DNA of 64,000 bases from Mesodorylaimus sp. YZB2_4. Taxonomy: Eukaryota > Nematoda > Enoplea > Dorylaimida > Dorylaimidae. Positions within the stretch are counted from its first letter, which is position 1. Each line of letters begins with the position of its first letter. The position numbers and the translations under genes are program-made. Positions 1 to 11,081 of this stretch are shown here, one piece after another. The notes beneath the pieces are model-generated. The model saw only the letters and a list, made by a program, of their open reading frames with translations, was not told the origin of the DNA and did no database searches. Location of the stretch: positions 107,555-171,554 of the forward strand of contig JASANH010001222.1 of assembly GCA_030248295.1 (NCBI GenBank), written 5' to 3'.

Positions 1-42
1 TGGTCTTTTCGAGGAGGAGTAAAAAAACGATATCGTGTTCAG

Positions 43-3000
43 GCTCTCGAAGGGGCGCTGGCCGTGGCAAACCATCTTCGCAGCAGCCGACTCACCCTGG
101 GTCACAAGAATTGGAAGGCTCTCCCGCTGATCGTGAGCCGAAAGAAGAAACTGAAGCGCCTGCTGGCAGAGGTGATTAGGATTTTTACTGTAATTATTCT
201 TGTTTTAATTTTTGCCGTTTTCAGCTTTTCCGCGAGCTCGAGGACGAGGCAAGGTAGTCTCTAGGCAGCAGGAGCCAGCCCCTGGGCGTCTGGGGGAAGA
301 AACAACGGAGAGTTCGGCGGCGAGTGCTACTGACAAAAATATAGGAAGCGTGGAGGTAATTTGTAAGTTTTTTATTCTTTACGTTTCGGTGGCAGTTATT
401 TTTTTAGGTGACATATGCTTCTCGTCCAGGAAATGGTTCTGCTGGTCGCGGGATAAAGCTGGAAACCAACCACTTTCCAATAGTCATACAACAATCCTTC
501 GAAGTTTTTCAGTATGAAGTGAACATAGCGCCAGATTTCGCGCCCGACAGTAAGGTCATGGATCGGTATGGTTGATTTTATCCGTTTTACCTTCCTTTGC
601 TTTTTACCTAGTTTGTCGGCACTTTCAGTGATGACAATCGCAGAATCTTTTGGCATTTGCTCGCCAAAGCTGACTTTACTGAGCAGTTCGGAGACCAATA
701 TCAAGTTGTATACGACAGCTCAAGCATTATGTTTTGGAGAAAACGGGAAGGACAGCCGTGTATTCCCCGTTTTACCGTATGTCTCTTATTTTTCATGCGC
801 AGCTAGTTATCAAAAAATTTGGTGGTTTTCACCTTAGACGAAAGTGCAAGTTCAAACGAGTCGAGATCTAGCGCCAGTAAGGACTTGATTAGATACGATC
901 AAATATGCGTCTGTCACAAATTTTGATTTTAAGAAAAGCTACACTATCAGTCTTCTGTTCAAAGATACGATTGGTATGAGGTTTCAAGGAGAAGACGCTT
1001 CTTCATTGCAACTTCGTTTACAATGCTTGGATATTGTCTGTCGCCAAGGCTGCTCCCTTTTTGGAACGAATATGTGAGATTTTGACATAGCATATTAGTC
1101 ATTGTGATGAATCTCTCGAAGTTCTTTTTTGTCTTTTAGTGATCGCACGGAAAAATGGTATCCTTTCCGATCAACTGTGTATGAAATTCCTCGACAGCGA
1201 GCAGGGCTGGATTTGGGTGGCGGCTGCGAAATGTGGTATGGATTGTTTACCAGCGCTCACGTTGGACGAGATAGTCGGCCGTTGCTGAATATTGATGGTA
1301 CTTCAGATACTCCTATTGTTAGTGCCCCTTTACTAAAGACTTCATTTTGTAGTTGCTCACGGAACGTTCTACCGTGGCCGTATGCCATACTATCTGATCG
1401 ATTTTCTGATAGACGTTCTGAACGATGCCCTCAAGTTAGTTTTTTCTGTCGTGTGAAGGTTTTCCATTTGATCGCAGGTTTGCTTCAGGCCAACAAAATA
1501 TAGCTGGTCGCAATTAAATGTGAACACAGCGTTGAGTCATAGGGAGCTTGAGATTTTTCAAAGAGCGGTCAAAGGTATAGCTTGTTTTTTTTTTGTCGTA
1601 GGGTTAATGTGCAGTATAACAGATCTCTTTGGTCAGGTTTAAAAATTCGAATATTTCATCGTCAAAATGTTACTCGAGAATACCGCGTACAGAGTGTTCC
1701 TGGAACCGCTGTTGGAACGACGTTCGTCAATCAAGAAAACCGCTCTGTGACCGTCGCATCTTATTTTCAAGAAAGATACGGCCCGTTGAAATATCCGAGC
1801 TTACCAGTAGTGCATGTTGGGCCGAAGAATAAAAAGTGCTATATGCCAATTGAAGTAAGTTGCTTTGCTTATTTGCGGAAGTCCCGTTGTCAAATGTTTA
1901 TTTCCATAGGTGTGCTTCTTAATTTCTCCTCAGCGCCGCACGAAAAAGTTGACAGAAACTCAGTTGTCGACTATAATTCGAGTAAGTGTGATAACATGAA
2001 TACGTATTTTGCCTTGTTTTACCTCTACGTTTCTAGACATCAGCAGTTCCAGCACCGCAAAGAAGGCAGAAAATTTATGACATGATGCGATCTGCCAACT
2101 TCAATCAGTATGTGTCTTTCCATGCATACTTTCTGAAATCCATACCAAGTATGGGCAAGGGGGCGTTGGGCCGGCCAGGACACTGAACTCTTCCTCTCAA
2201 ACCTCGCCCCCTCTACCTCACGATCAGGTCCAACAGGAAGGAAGCAAAAGCGATCAAATTGTATCTGGGCTGGACCAAGACCTGACCTGACTGGCCAAGC
2301 CCTTGCCTCAAAGCACAGGCCAATCGCCCAGCCAACCTACGGTACTGTATCTAAACAGTCATACAACTTACTCGACTCGACCAAAACCTGATCTGTGTCT
2401 CACAAGCAATCAGATCGGGCTTGCCATTGTCATAGCACAGGAAAGCCAGCCTAGTCTGGCCAGGTCTAGCTAGATCTTTTGATCAAGCTTGGATTTGAAT
2501 GTGCTGTGCTGTGCTTCTTATTCAGCTCTCAATAATTGGAAAACAACGTTATGATAATAAGTCAAAGAACCAAAATGCGTTGCTTTCTATTCTCACAATC
2601 AGTCAAACACTTCTAAGGAGGGCATTCAAGTCAAGGAAATACTGAAGGATATAAAATTTTGAAGCATAGCTTTTATAACAGGAAAATGCGTCAAAGGCAC
2701 ATTAAGCAGTAATTTCTAAAAGTTTCGCCTCGGCGGGGCGGGGGATATGCGCCCGCCCCGTGCCCACCGCTGCGCTTTGCGCCCTGACCGCGCAGCGTTC
2801 ATCTTGGCTATCTCTCCTACTCCCTTCCCAACACCTCCCCTAACCCAGCCGACCTTGCCCATACTTGATCCATACATGCGAAAATTCACTTCAATTTCTA
2901 GGGATCCGTGGTTGAATAGTTACGGTATTAAAATCGAGCCAGACATGACCAAGGTTAAAGGCCGCGTGTAAGTGCAAAATTCACCTTCTTTGTGAATAAT

Positions 3001-5009
3001 CCTTTTAATACTGATCACTTGCTTCAGGCTGCCGCCTCAGAAAGTGGAATATAATGCAGCCGGCTGTCGCAGTCGCGAGGGGCCAATTGTGGAACCACGT
3101 AATGGAGAGTGGTCACTTGAAGGACAGAAAGTATTTCAAGCTGCTGCGCCATTATCTGAGTATGGCTTGCTGTTACCTCGTAATTATTATCCAGAGGGAC
3201 TCCGGTGAGACTCATTTAATAAGATTTTAGTGTTTACTCTATTTTTTAAAAAGTTCAGCTCTGAATTCGCGTATCTGCATGAGCAAGGAGATCATATGGG
3301 TGTTAAGATCGGTCCGAGTCCGGCGTTGGTCGCGGATTATAATTCGACGCCACAAGATATTGAGGCGAAGCTTAATTTATTTATGACAAAGTTAAAGACA
3401 AATCCGAATGTAAGTTGGGCAAGAAATTGTCTTTTGACGAACCACTACTAATGATGTTTCTGATGTATTGTAGCGTCTGCGCTTTGTTTTCGTCGTCTTG
3501 GACAGAAAGGCGTCTGGAAGTTATGGTAATTTGAGCTATTATGAGCTTTTATCCTAAGCGGGCGGCTATGCATTCCTGACGGCAGCCCCAAAGTACAGTA
3601 GCGCACTAAAAATTTTTAATTTTAGCTGCAATCAAACGAGCTGCGGAGATCAACTTTGGTCTGATGACTCAATGTATTGTCTCGAAGACGGTCGATATGA
3701 TTTCAAAGAAGGATAGAAAAGCTCAACAGACGGCCCAAAATTTGATTTTGAAAGTAAACGCAAAAATGGGTGGTATCAATAATCGGCTGCATTCTGATAC
3801 CATGTAAGGACAGTGTACGAAATGTCTAATGATTCATCCAGATGTCATCTTTGATTCTAGTTGGGTTTCATTGACGAATAAGAACGATGCCACCTTATTT
3901 ATTGGAGCTGATGTTTCCCATCCGCCGCCAACTGATAAAAGTGCGCCTTCTGTTGCTGCCGTAAGTGGTGCCAACTTCAGTGTGACCCGTTGCAATGAGT
4001 TTTTTCTTTGCAATTTCAGCTAGTATCAAACGTTGATTTGATTGCGACACGCTACAGTGCATCAATTAAGCTTCAAAAATGTCGCCGGGGCTCTATCATG
4101 AGCTTACTTGATCCGTTAAAAGAACGTTTATTGGCATTTTTCAAGGCGACAAGTGGAAGCAAACCGAATCGTTTGATTTTTTATCGCGATGGCGTAGCTG
4201 AAAGTCAGTTTCCAGAGGTAAGACATTCTGGCTGGGGCATACAACAGAAGGGATACTCCTACAAAGATCGCTAAATTCGCAGGTTATTCGGACAGAACTG
4301 AAAGATATTCGCGAAGCTTGTGTTACGCTGGACACTAACTACCGTCCCAAAATTACGTTTATTGTTGGTATGAAGCGTCATCATACGCGATTTTTTTGCT
4401 CGGATCGGCAAGAACAATCGGGACGAAGCGGGAATGTGCCTCCAGGCACCATGGTCGACCAAATTATTACGAGTCCGAGGCTTTTCGATTTTTATTTAGT
4501 CAGTCATATTGGAATTCAGGTGATGATTTCCTTTTTTTATTGATGAACCCGTGTCTTTGAGATTATTTTATGCGGCAAGAAGTAGGGATTGGTAGTTTTG
4601 ATTTACTGTTTTGCCTCTTGCAGGGCACCAGTCGTCCCGTTCGTTATACGGTCCTGCACGATGACAACTTATTCACAGCGGATCAAATTCAAGCCGTCAC
4701 GTACGCTTTGTCGAACGTCTATTGTCGCTGTACGCGTTCTGTTAGTCTTCCTGCCCCTGTCTATTACGCTCATTTGGCATCACTGCGTGCAAAGTATCAT
4801 TTGCAAGATAAGATGTAAGCGTTATTGACCGGCTTTTTGTCCGCCTATTTCTTGTAGCCACATACCGTACTGTCTTTAGCGGAGATTTCGGCACCGACAC
4901 GTTGTCAGTTGCTGGCGAGGACGGCGGCAGGGTCACGATTCCTGAACACGAGCTCATGAATATGATTAGCGTGAAGGAGCCGTTGACCAACGAAATGTAT
5001 TTCGTCTAA
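43..5009 (+). CDS. Argonaute (AGO-clade, slicer-type), 5' end missing
   Basis: Small-RNA-guided effector of RNA silencing. Twenty-one visible exons: 43-171, 225-355, 408-565, 629-776, 934-1073, 1140-1297, 1353-1434, 1489-1574, 1637-1854, 1934-1981, 2037-2107, 2902-2967, 3028-3204, 3259-3409, 3474-3525, 3626-3803, 3861-3960, 4020-4217, 4283-4519, 4624-4814, 4880-5009. All phases agree (about 950 codons). The N-terminus is Gly/Arg-rich (GAGRGK...). The N, PAZ (1353-1981 region), MID and PIWI domains follow in order. PIWI shows GADVSHPP (first catalytic Asp near 3910), [10 protein letters not shown] (Asp plus the Glu-finger region), [26 protein letters not shown] (catalytic His) and a C-terminus ending NEMYFV. 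The slicer residues are therefore present. The largest intron (2108-2901) is repeat-like; the others are mostly 50-100 nt. The start codon and first exon(s) lie upstream of the window. The 776/934 junction is the least certain, because an alternative frame upstream of 934 is also open. Confidence 0.95.
2108..2901. other. Large Argonaute intron with low-complexity/repeat-like content
   Basis: A 794-nt intron, much longer than its neighbours. It contains recurring GGCCAG/CTGGCC-type words at 2160-2480 and a GC-rich patch at 2725-2775. I see no coding potential with family similarity in it. It may be an inserted repeat. Confidence 0.4.
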
Positions 5010-5074
5010 TTGGAATTAGCGGAAACCTGGATCAAGAAAGGGGGTGGAGAGGTAGTGGTTTTGTGTTTCTTTTA

Positions 5075-5268
5075 CGATTGTTAGCTTGGGTCGAACACGT
5101 CTGCTGTATTCATTTATTGTGTTGTATGTACATACTGCAGTTTCAAATTCTCATTTCAGTCAGCTTTTTTGGATTGTTAGCTCGGGTCGAACACGTATAC
5201 TGTATTCATTTATTGTGTTGTACATATGTACGTACTGCGGTTTTAAATTCTGATTTCAGTCAGCTTTT
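5075..5268. repeat. Two-unit tandem duplication in the Argonaute 3' flank
   Basis: Units at about 5075-5168 and 5172-5268 read almost identically. Each starts GATTGTTAGCT(T/C)GGGTCGAA, continues through a TGTATTCATTTATTGTGTTG core and ends in TTCAGTCAGCTTTT. They differ by point changes and a small indel near the ACATA(TGTACG)TACTGC part. The unit length is about 95 bp. It lies just after the Argonaute stop codon, so it is probably in the 3' UTR or immediate downstream DNA. Confidence 0.8.
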
Positions 5269-5525
5269 GTTCACTCTTATTCATCTTATTGTACGGCACG
5301 GCTTAGCGTTGTTCCAGTTTGTCTCTTTTCGGTGAGATCGTACCAATTGGCGTTATGGTTTTAATGTTTCCTTTTTTTCTTGAGTTTTTGCCGATATTTG
5401 CCTCTTGCTTTTGCTGTGTATCGTGTTTTTCTCTTTGGCGATTGCCAGTGATTATTCGATTATGCGGTCGATGATTTCGTTCTCTGTTAAATTTCAATTT
5501 CATTAAAAATGTGTCATTAGTGCTT

Positions 5526-5723
5526 AGTTTGTGGCATGGCTATACTTAGGATTCTCACTCTCCTCTCCCGGTTCTCCACGGAAAGAACTGGCCTATAGCT
5601 CGAGTATGATGGTTCAAATTTGAATTTTAATCTACCGAATAATAGTTTCGTTGAATTCATCGTCACTCCATCTAACAACTCCTTTTTTCAAATTTTTTGT
5701 ATTAAAAAAATTTGAATTTGGCG
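5526..5723 (+). repeat. Left arm of a ~200-bp inverted repeat pair
   Basis: This stretch is repeated in reverse complement at about 8432-8669. Shared words include GGCTATACTTA, GGTTCTCCA, GGAAAGAACTGGCCTATAG, GTTCAAATTTGAA, AATAATAGTTTCGTTGAATT and TGTATTAAAAAAATTTGAAT. The arm ends abruptly after GGCG. It lies about 185 bp upstream of the intronless gene at 5909. Confidence 0.8.
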
Positions 5724-5908
5724 CATCAGTTCTAGTCTGTGCCTTGCTATAAAGTCTAAAAGCGCGAACATATGTCATCGTCCTCCGCTCTGGCGATGTG
5801 GAAAGAAATGAAAAACTAGCTTAGTTGGTTGATTCTTCTGTTTAATTAGTTTAGTTGTTATGTAGTTTTAGTTTCGTATTATTGTATTTTCTCACTGTCT
5901 CGCCGGTA

Positions 5909-6835
5909 ATGGATCGATTCAAGAAGGAGATAATAGACATAATCGATAGACAATCATTGGCGGCGACTTACACGAATCTCTTATCATCAGTAGTACTTGC
6001 GCTGACGGAAGAATCTGAAGATAATTCCACTTTGAATACAATGATTCGACGATTTCACCAATCGTTCGATGCGCTGGACAAAAATCGAATTCGTTTCTTT
6101 GTGCCTGCTCGCGAACCAGAGTTATTGCATCGTTGGGATGAGTTGTGGTCGATTTTGCGAAGACTCGTTCCAGAACAAAATATGCTCAGTGCCAATATGG
6201 ATGCTGCTGAACGGATTTTGCGTCAGTATTGCAGCGTCCGTGGCTTGTCTCTCGACGCCTATGTGGCGACGCCCGACTCGTCCATCGAGAATGCGTCCAG
6301 TTTGCCCCCAGCTTTGCCTACCCTTCCAAAATGTTTGGGCAATCGGTACGTTACTCAAGTTTCGTATGCAATGATTCGGACGAAAAAGTGGTTGCGTCAG
6401 AAGCGCGACAAAAGGGTTGAACAAGTTTTGGAGCTGCTCAATCAACTCGCAACAAATATCCGACAAGGAAATACCTCGAAGTATCGGTACAAAGTACGAA
6501 ATGGATCCATTGCGGTGATTCGCCTAATCGACAAAGGAGCTATGCAGTTGTTCAAACCTGAACAGTACGGACGCTGGTCAATTCGAGTCGTGTTGACTAA
6601 ACTTACTGAAGATCGTTCTTTGAGTACCGCAATCGATAAAGTGGTGAAGAAGATGACCAGTCAGCCGCCAGACCCTCATATTTTGTCGTTGATGATCGAG
6701 GCGATAGTAAAAGGAGCAGCGTTGTCAATTGGTCGATATCTCCTGATACTTTACAACAGAAGGAAAGGAAAGCCTGAAATTGTGCCTGCTTTGCGCGATA
6801 AGGGGAAGGTTCTGGCATCATTGAAGAAGCAGTAG
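5909..6835 (+). CDS. Unrecognised intronless protein, 308 aa
   Basis: A single open frame. I start it at the ATG at 5909 (MDRFKKEIIDIIDRQ); the frame is also open upstream to 5855, but that segment is less protein-like. Alpha-helical, charged, no signal peptide. There is a basic stretch in the middle (RTKKWLRQKRDKRVEQ) and a basic C-terminus (YNRRKGKPEIV...LKKQ). The 900-nt open frame and balanced codon use make a real gene likely. I do not recognise the family. It is unusual here in having no intron. It sits inside the block bounded by the 5526/8669 inverted repeat, so it could be a retrocopy, a captured gene or element-encoded. No domain motif is visible. Confidence 0.6.
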   Translation: MDRFKKEIIDIIDRQSLAATYTNLLSSVVLALTEESEDNSTLNTMIRRFHQSFDALDKNRIRFFVPAREPELLHRWDELWSILRRLVPEQNMLSANMDAAERILRQYCSVRGLSLDAYVATPDSSIENASSLPPALPTLPKCLGNRYVTQVSYAMIRTKKWLRQKRDKRVEQVLELLNQLATNIRQGNTSKYRYKVRNGSIAVIRLIDKGAMQLFKPEQYGRWSIRVVLTKLTEDRSLSTAIDKVVKKMTSQPPDPHILSLMIEAIVKGAALSIGRYLLILYNRRKGKPEIVPALRDKGKVLASLKKQ

Positions 6836-7232
6836 CAAATAGGGTTTCGACGTGAGGTGTTTTTGCTGAAAAGTCATTTTCCATGTTATATGTTGGATAC
6901 TGAACCGTTAAACAAAGTTGAATCTATAACATTGCTATGGCTTTGAAAAGAGAGCAGCCAGGTCTTACTCACTAGCTTCCAACGTCCATCTCCCGGACCA
7001 ACAACGTTGCTTCATTATTAGTGGACCGTAACAAATAATTCAACATAAATAGAAAATAAGTGATGGCAAGCAATGAGACTTCAAGACACAGTACCTGTAT
7101 TCAGTTTAAACTTCAACAGCCTATTCATATTCATCGCACGAAAAACGTAGGCGGCTGACTGAATAGTAGGATTCATTGTGCCTCCGCATCGCTGTCTCAA
7201 TGTTCCAAAGTCTTTCTCAAGAAAATCTTGGG

Positions 7233-7664
7233 TCACCAGCTTAGGGGTAAACTGGGCGATAGTCTAATCCTGGCCGTCTTTACCAGTTCATCCAAGGAGT
7301 TGGACCTATATATCAGAAGGAGACTGCATCTTCTATACCGCAATGTTCCTCCTTCTGATTTATAGGTCCAACTCCTTGCTTTTCCCCGGTAAAACAATGA
7401 CCATAACGACTGCCGCCGACCACTGCACATAAACAGATCTTTCATAGAGCATGCTGCATTTTCGCAATCCAACTCAATTATTGAACGAAATAAATCCGCC
7501 GGATTTTGAAATTTCTGACTGTGGTCGTTGTTGGGTGATAATGTTCCGTCTTGATTAAGAATGCACATTATTTCGGCTAAATACCACTTCGGCGATATGT
7601 AAATGGTCCTTTCTAACAAATCAGGATGAGCTGACGCAATTTTTTTTAAAAAATTCGACGGCAT
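7233..7664 (-). CDS. Small unrecognised ORF interrupted by a palindromic element
   Basis: The frame starts at ATG 7664 (MPSNFLKKIASAHPDLLERT) and reads about 94 codons of plausible protein up to SLWSLFYRGK. It then runs through the 86-bp palindrome at 7293-7378 and ends at 7233. The palindrome contributes about 28 out-of-character residues. The upstream part may be a real exon or gene on the minus strand. It faces the 5909 gene convergently, and both lie between the arms of the inverted repeat. Product unknown. Confidence 0.35.
   Translation of the reverse strand: MPSNFLKKIASAHPDLLERTIYISPKWYLAEIMCILNQDGTLSPNNDHSQKFQNPADLFRSIIELDCENAACSMKDLFMCSGRRQSLWSLFYRGKARSWTYKSEGGTLRYRRCSLLLIYRSNSLDELVKTARIRLSPSLPLSW
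7293..7378. mobile_element. Short palindromic copy of the CAAGGAGTTGGACC MITE
   Basis: It starts CAAGGAGTTGGACCTATA and ends with the reverse complement TATAGGTCCAACTCCTTG. Only a short centre remains (GACTGCATCTTCTATACCGC and a few bases). It matches the terminal arms of the 605-bp element at 7732-8336, so it looks like a deletion derivative in which the two termini have come together. I see no target-site duplication. Confidence 0.8.
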
Positions 7665-7731
7665 TTCTTAAAAATAAATAGCCCGTTCCCGAATAAATTT
7701 CGGTGATGAGAGCTGACAGGAACGGACCAAG

Positions 7732-8336
7732 CAAGGAGTTGGACCTATAAATCAGAAGGAGACTGCATCTTCTATACCGCAATGTTATAAATTTCCAGCG
7801 GGCTTATTTACACCTTGTCATAAGCAGTTTGTGTCTGCGCAGAGTGTGCGCGGCCTCCCCTTTGGGTCTTCCCTTCGCTGGTGTGGGGGAAAACAAATAT
7901 ACGCAAAGAAAACAAGAAGAAAAATAGAATATAATGCCAGCCATGATGAAGGAAAAAGAAGTTTTACTGGTTCGATCGCACTTTTTGACAGAACATAAAT
8001 TTTAGCGTTCGAAAAACATTTCTAATAACACAGTACAGTACCTAATCCATTGCCGAAATTGATATGAATCAGAATAGCCGTCCATAAAACGGTTAAAATT
8101 AAGCAATAATGGTAAGTGTCGTCGAAACGTCTTCTGTTTCTTTTTACACCTTTTTATTCGTCAAAAATGCAATATAAAATTAAATTTGATCACCAAGAAC
8201 TATGAGGCCGACTGCGCACACTTGGCACAGACACTTGAAACTGCTTATGACAAGGTGTAAATAAGCCCGCTGGAAATTTATAACATTGCGGTATAGAAGA
8301 TGCAGTCTCCTTCTGATATATAGGTCCAACTCCTTG
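7732..8336. mobile_element. 605-bp non-autonomous DNA transposon (MITE), ~120-bp TIRs, 7-bp TSD
   Basis: The left terminus runs CAAGGAGTTGGACCTATA, then GACTGCATCTTCTATACCGC, ATAAATTTCCAGCGGGCTTA and TTTACACCTTGTCATAAGCA, to near GTGTGCGC. The right terminus is its reverse complement, ending TCCAACTCCTTG. Both flanks carry GACCAAG (7725-7731 and 8337-8343), a clear 7-bp target-site duplication. There is no ORF inside. The superfamily cannot be assigned from this alone. Confidence 0.9.
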
Positions 8337-8431
8337 GACCAAGATTTAGTTTAGATAGATAGATATATACCTACATTTTTCGAGTGTGCACGGATATAAA
8401 AGTTTGATGAACCTGAGAACGACAGTAAAGC

Positions 8432-8669
8432 CGCCAAATTCAAATTTTTTTAATACAAAAAATTTTTAAAAAGGAGTTTGTAAGATGGTCCAGTCTGATG
8501 CGAGGAATTCAACGAAACTATTATTTCCGCGATAGCATTAAAATTTCAAATTTGAACCCTCCTGTTTCATGCACGCGAGCCTATAGGCCAGTTCTTTCCG
8601 TGTTGGAGAACCGGTTTGGGCGTGGTTAGGAGAGCCTGAGAATTCCTTAAGTATAGCCATGGTTTGTGG
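8432..8669 (-). repeat. Right arm of the inverted repeat pair
   Basis: Reverse complement of 5526-5723, with small indels. It lies 165 bp upstream of the XRCC1 start codon and the MITE abuts it on the inner side. The pair spans about 3.1 kb. The arms could be termini of a larger element, or an inverted duplication of a promoter region. Confidence 0.8.
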
Positions 8670-8833
8670 ACACCTGTCGAACTGCCAGTTTATTTTTTGA
8701 ATGCGCCATTGAGCGGGAAAGGACGGCACGGCTAACTTGGAAAAGCATTTTAGTTAGCCGTGCGTAAGTTGGACCGACCGAAAATTACGTTTAATCAATT
8801 TTTTGCCGGGTTATTGCGTCTTTTTTTAGAATA

Positions 8834-11081
8834 ATGCCCGAAATTAAATTCACACACGTGGTTTCGTGCAGTAGCGAGGACAAGCTACATCCGGCCGACG
8901 ACTTGCTTCGACCTCAGTCATACAGGAAATGGAAATGCAAAGCTGGTAAAATGTTTTGTTTGCTTATAAGGGATTGGGTTGGAACGCGGCTCTGATGACA
9001 GTGTTTTAATTCAAGAATAAGATTGAATAGTTTGTGCCAGTTGGGGGTTTTGGACCTTCTTTCTAGTGGCATCTTTGTTGAGGGCGGTTACCTTAGGGCC
9101 TTGTGGGGAACACGAGCTGTTGATTCTGACACCCATTGTTTTTCAGGAGAAAGTCAAGCGTCGCTTATTGTACAATTGGAAAAAGCTGTTCAACTGCAAA
9201 GTTTGGATATCGGCAACGAGGGATCTGCATTTATCGAAATCCTGGGCGGTCGATCAAGTTTGAAGGACGACGATTACAAAGTTGTTTTACCCACATCTGG
9301 ATTTATGACACCAGAAGAAAGTCGAAAAGAAATTAATTTGAATGGTGTACGATTTTTCACTTCGGAAAAGCTAACCAAAGAAGGGCGAGAGGAAAAGTGG
9401 GATCGATTGAAAATTATTTGCACCCAGCCATTCAATAAGAATTTACAGTTTGGATTAAGTTTTATCAAGGTGCACGCCGTAGCGTCCGAGGCAGATCGTG
9501 CAAAAGAGAAGGCGATCGGAATGCTCAAATTTAAGGACGACGTGGACGAAAGAGGAGTGCCGAAAAAAGCTGATTCGTTCATGGCCCCTGGTGCGTTATT
9601 TTTGGCAAGGCATAGCAAAGCGAGTGACGATCAACCGCCAGCTAGCCCAACTCCCGCAACGAATTCGCCAATTCCTGCTGCCAAAAGAGATCTGTTCGAA
9701 ATGAGTCAAGCTAAGAGGAAGTCGGTGGAAACTAAAAATCGCGAAAAGTCAAACGAGCCGAAAAAACGGAAACCCGAGCCACCGAAAGAATCGACAAATG
9801 AATCAAAAGAACGTTTGTCCGAAACAGCTCTGAAAAAGCCATCGACGTCCGTAGAAGTGAAGAAGAATGTCAAAGAGACTGCAGCGAAATCGTCATCGAA
9901 AACTGTCCCATTCGCCAATCTGTTCGATGGTGTTGTTTTCGTCTTGAGCGGGTTCCAGAATCCATTGCGATCAGAATTACGTGATCGAGCGTTGGAAATG
10001 GGCGCCAGATATCGAGCCGATTGGGGTCCAGATTGCACGCATTTGGTGTGTGCCTTCGCCAACACGCCCAAGTACAATCAAGTCAAAGGGAAAGGCAAGA
10101 TTGTGAAAAAGGAATGGATTGTTGAATGTCATAAGAAAAGGAGAAAATTAGATTGGAAAAAGTAAGTTATTGTTTTTGTGGTAGCTGCTAGCCGACTGGG
10201 CGGGGGATATAGATAGGATACTCAAGGCCAGATTCCTGTTTTCTGTTTCCTGTTAAGTTCATACGCTTTCTTGGAAGATTTTTTCTAATTTTTCTGTTCT
10301 TTTGCAGGTACTCTTTCGAGGATACTGACGGGAGTTCAGAGGAAGAACTTTGTGCGGATGGCAATAGTCAAAGCGCACAAACGACCGAAAGAATCCGTGT
10401 ATCGAAACAGCCTGAAGGGAAACATGCTGAAGACAAGGAGGTCAGTACAACTATTCCTTTTTGTTGCTTGGCGGGTGGACCTACGGGAAAGGGACGTCCT
10501 GGCTTGTTCTACCTGGCAATCCAACACAGAGATGGATGCCAGGCGTGTTGCCTTTTAAGGTACCCTCAACCAAGCCCAAGCAGAGTCCTTCAAGCGATCC
10601 ATACAATGCGCCTACGGACTACAGTGACGCGTCTTCTGGCGCCGACACTGATGACGAGATTGAGCGGGTTCGAACCCAACAGCGAAAAGCCACTCGCACA
10701 TCGTCCTCGTCGGCAAAGCCCCCAACTTCCAAGCAGACTTCTCCAAAGAAGCAAGGGAAAAGCGATGCTCGAACAAGCGAGGACAACTTGCCGGATCTGC
10801 CCGAATTCTTCAAAGGAATGCACTTCTTTTTATACGGTGGTTTTCCCGAGAACGAAAGAAAGCAGTTGAATCGACTCATTGTGGCATTCGATGGCGTTGT
10901 GGAACATTATATGGGCGCCAAGGTGACTCACGTCTTGACTAGGGAATCGTGGGACGATAGCTTTGATGAGGCATTGAGCGAGTTTCCTAGCATTGTTTTC
11001 CTGAGACCTGATTTCGTGTTGACGTGTGGCCGACGTGAAGAAATAGTTGATATGAAGGACTATAGTGTGAAGATATCATGA
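8834..11081 (+). CDS. XRCC1: XRCC1, scaffold of single-strand-break/base-excision repair
   Basis: Exons 8834-8945, 9147-10161, 10308-10440, 10530-11081; 603 aa. The N-terminal domain is unmistakable: MPEIKFTHVVSCSSEDKLHP..., then QLEKAVQLQSLDIGNEGSAF, SGFMTPEESR and WDRLKIICTQPFNKN...FGLSF. This domain binds DNA polymerase beta and nicked DNA in known homologues. A Lys/Pro/Glu-rich nuclear linker follows. BRCT1 starts near NLFDGVVFVLSGFQNPLRSE and ends near KKEWIVECHKKRRKLDW; in homologues it binds PARP-generated poly(ADP-ribose). An acidic Ser/Thr linker (CK2-like sites) and BRCT2 (DLPEFFKGMHFFLYGGFPEN...) follow; BRCT2 binds DNA ligase III in vertebrates. The last intron acceptor (10529) was chosen because it keeps phase 0 into the PFKVPST segment. 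Confidence 0.95.

Noticed and set aside
10660..10672. tRNA B-box-like GGGTTCGAACCC
   Set aside because: It lies inside the XRCC1 linker coding exon, and no A box or cloverleaf can be formed around it.
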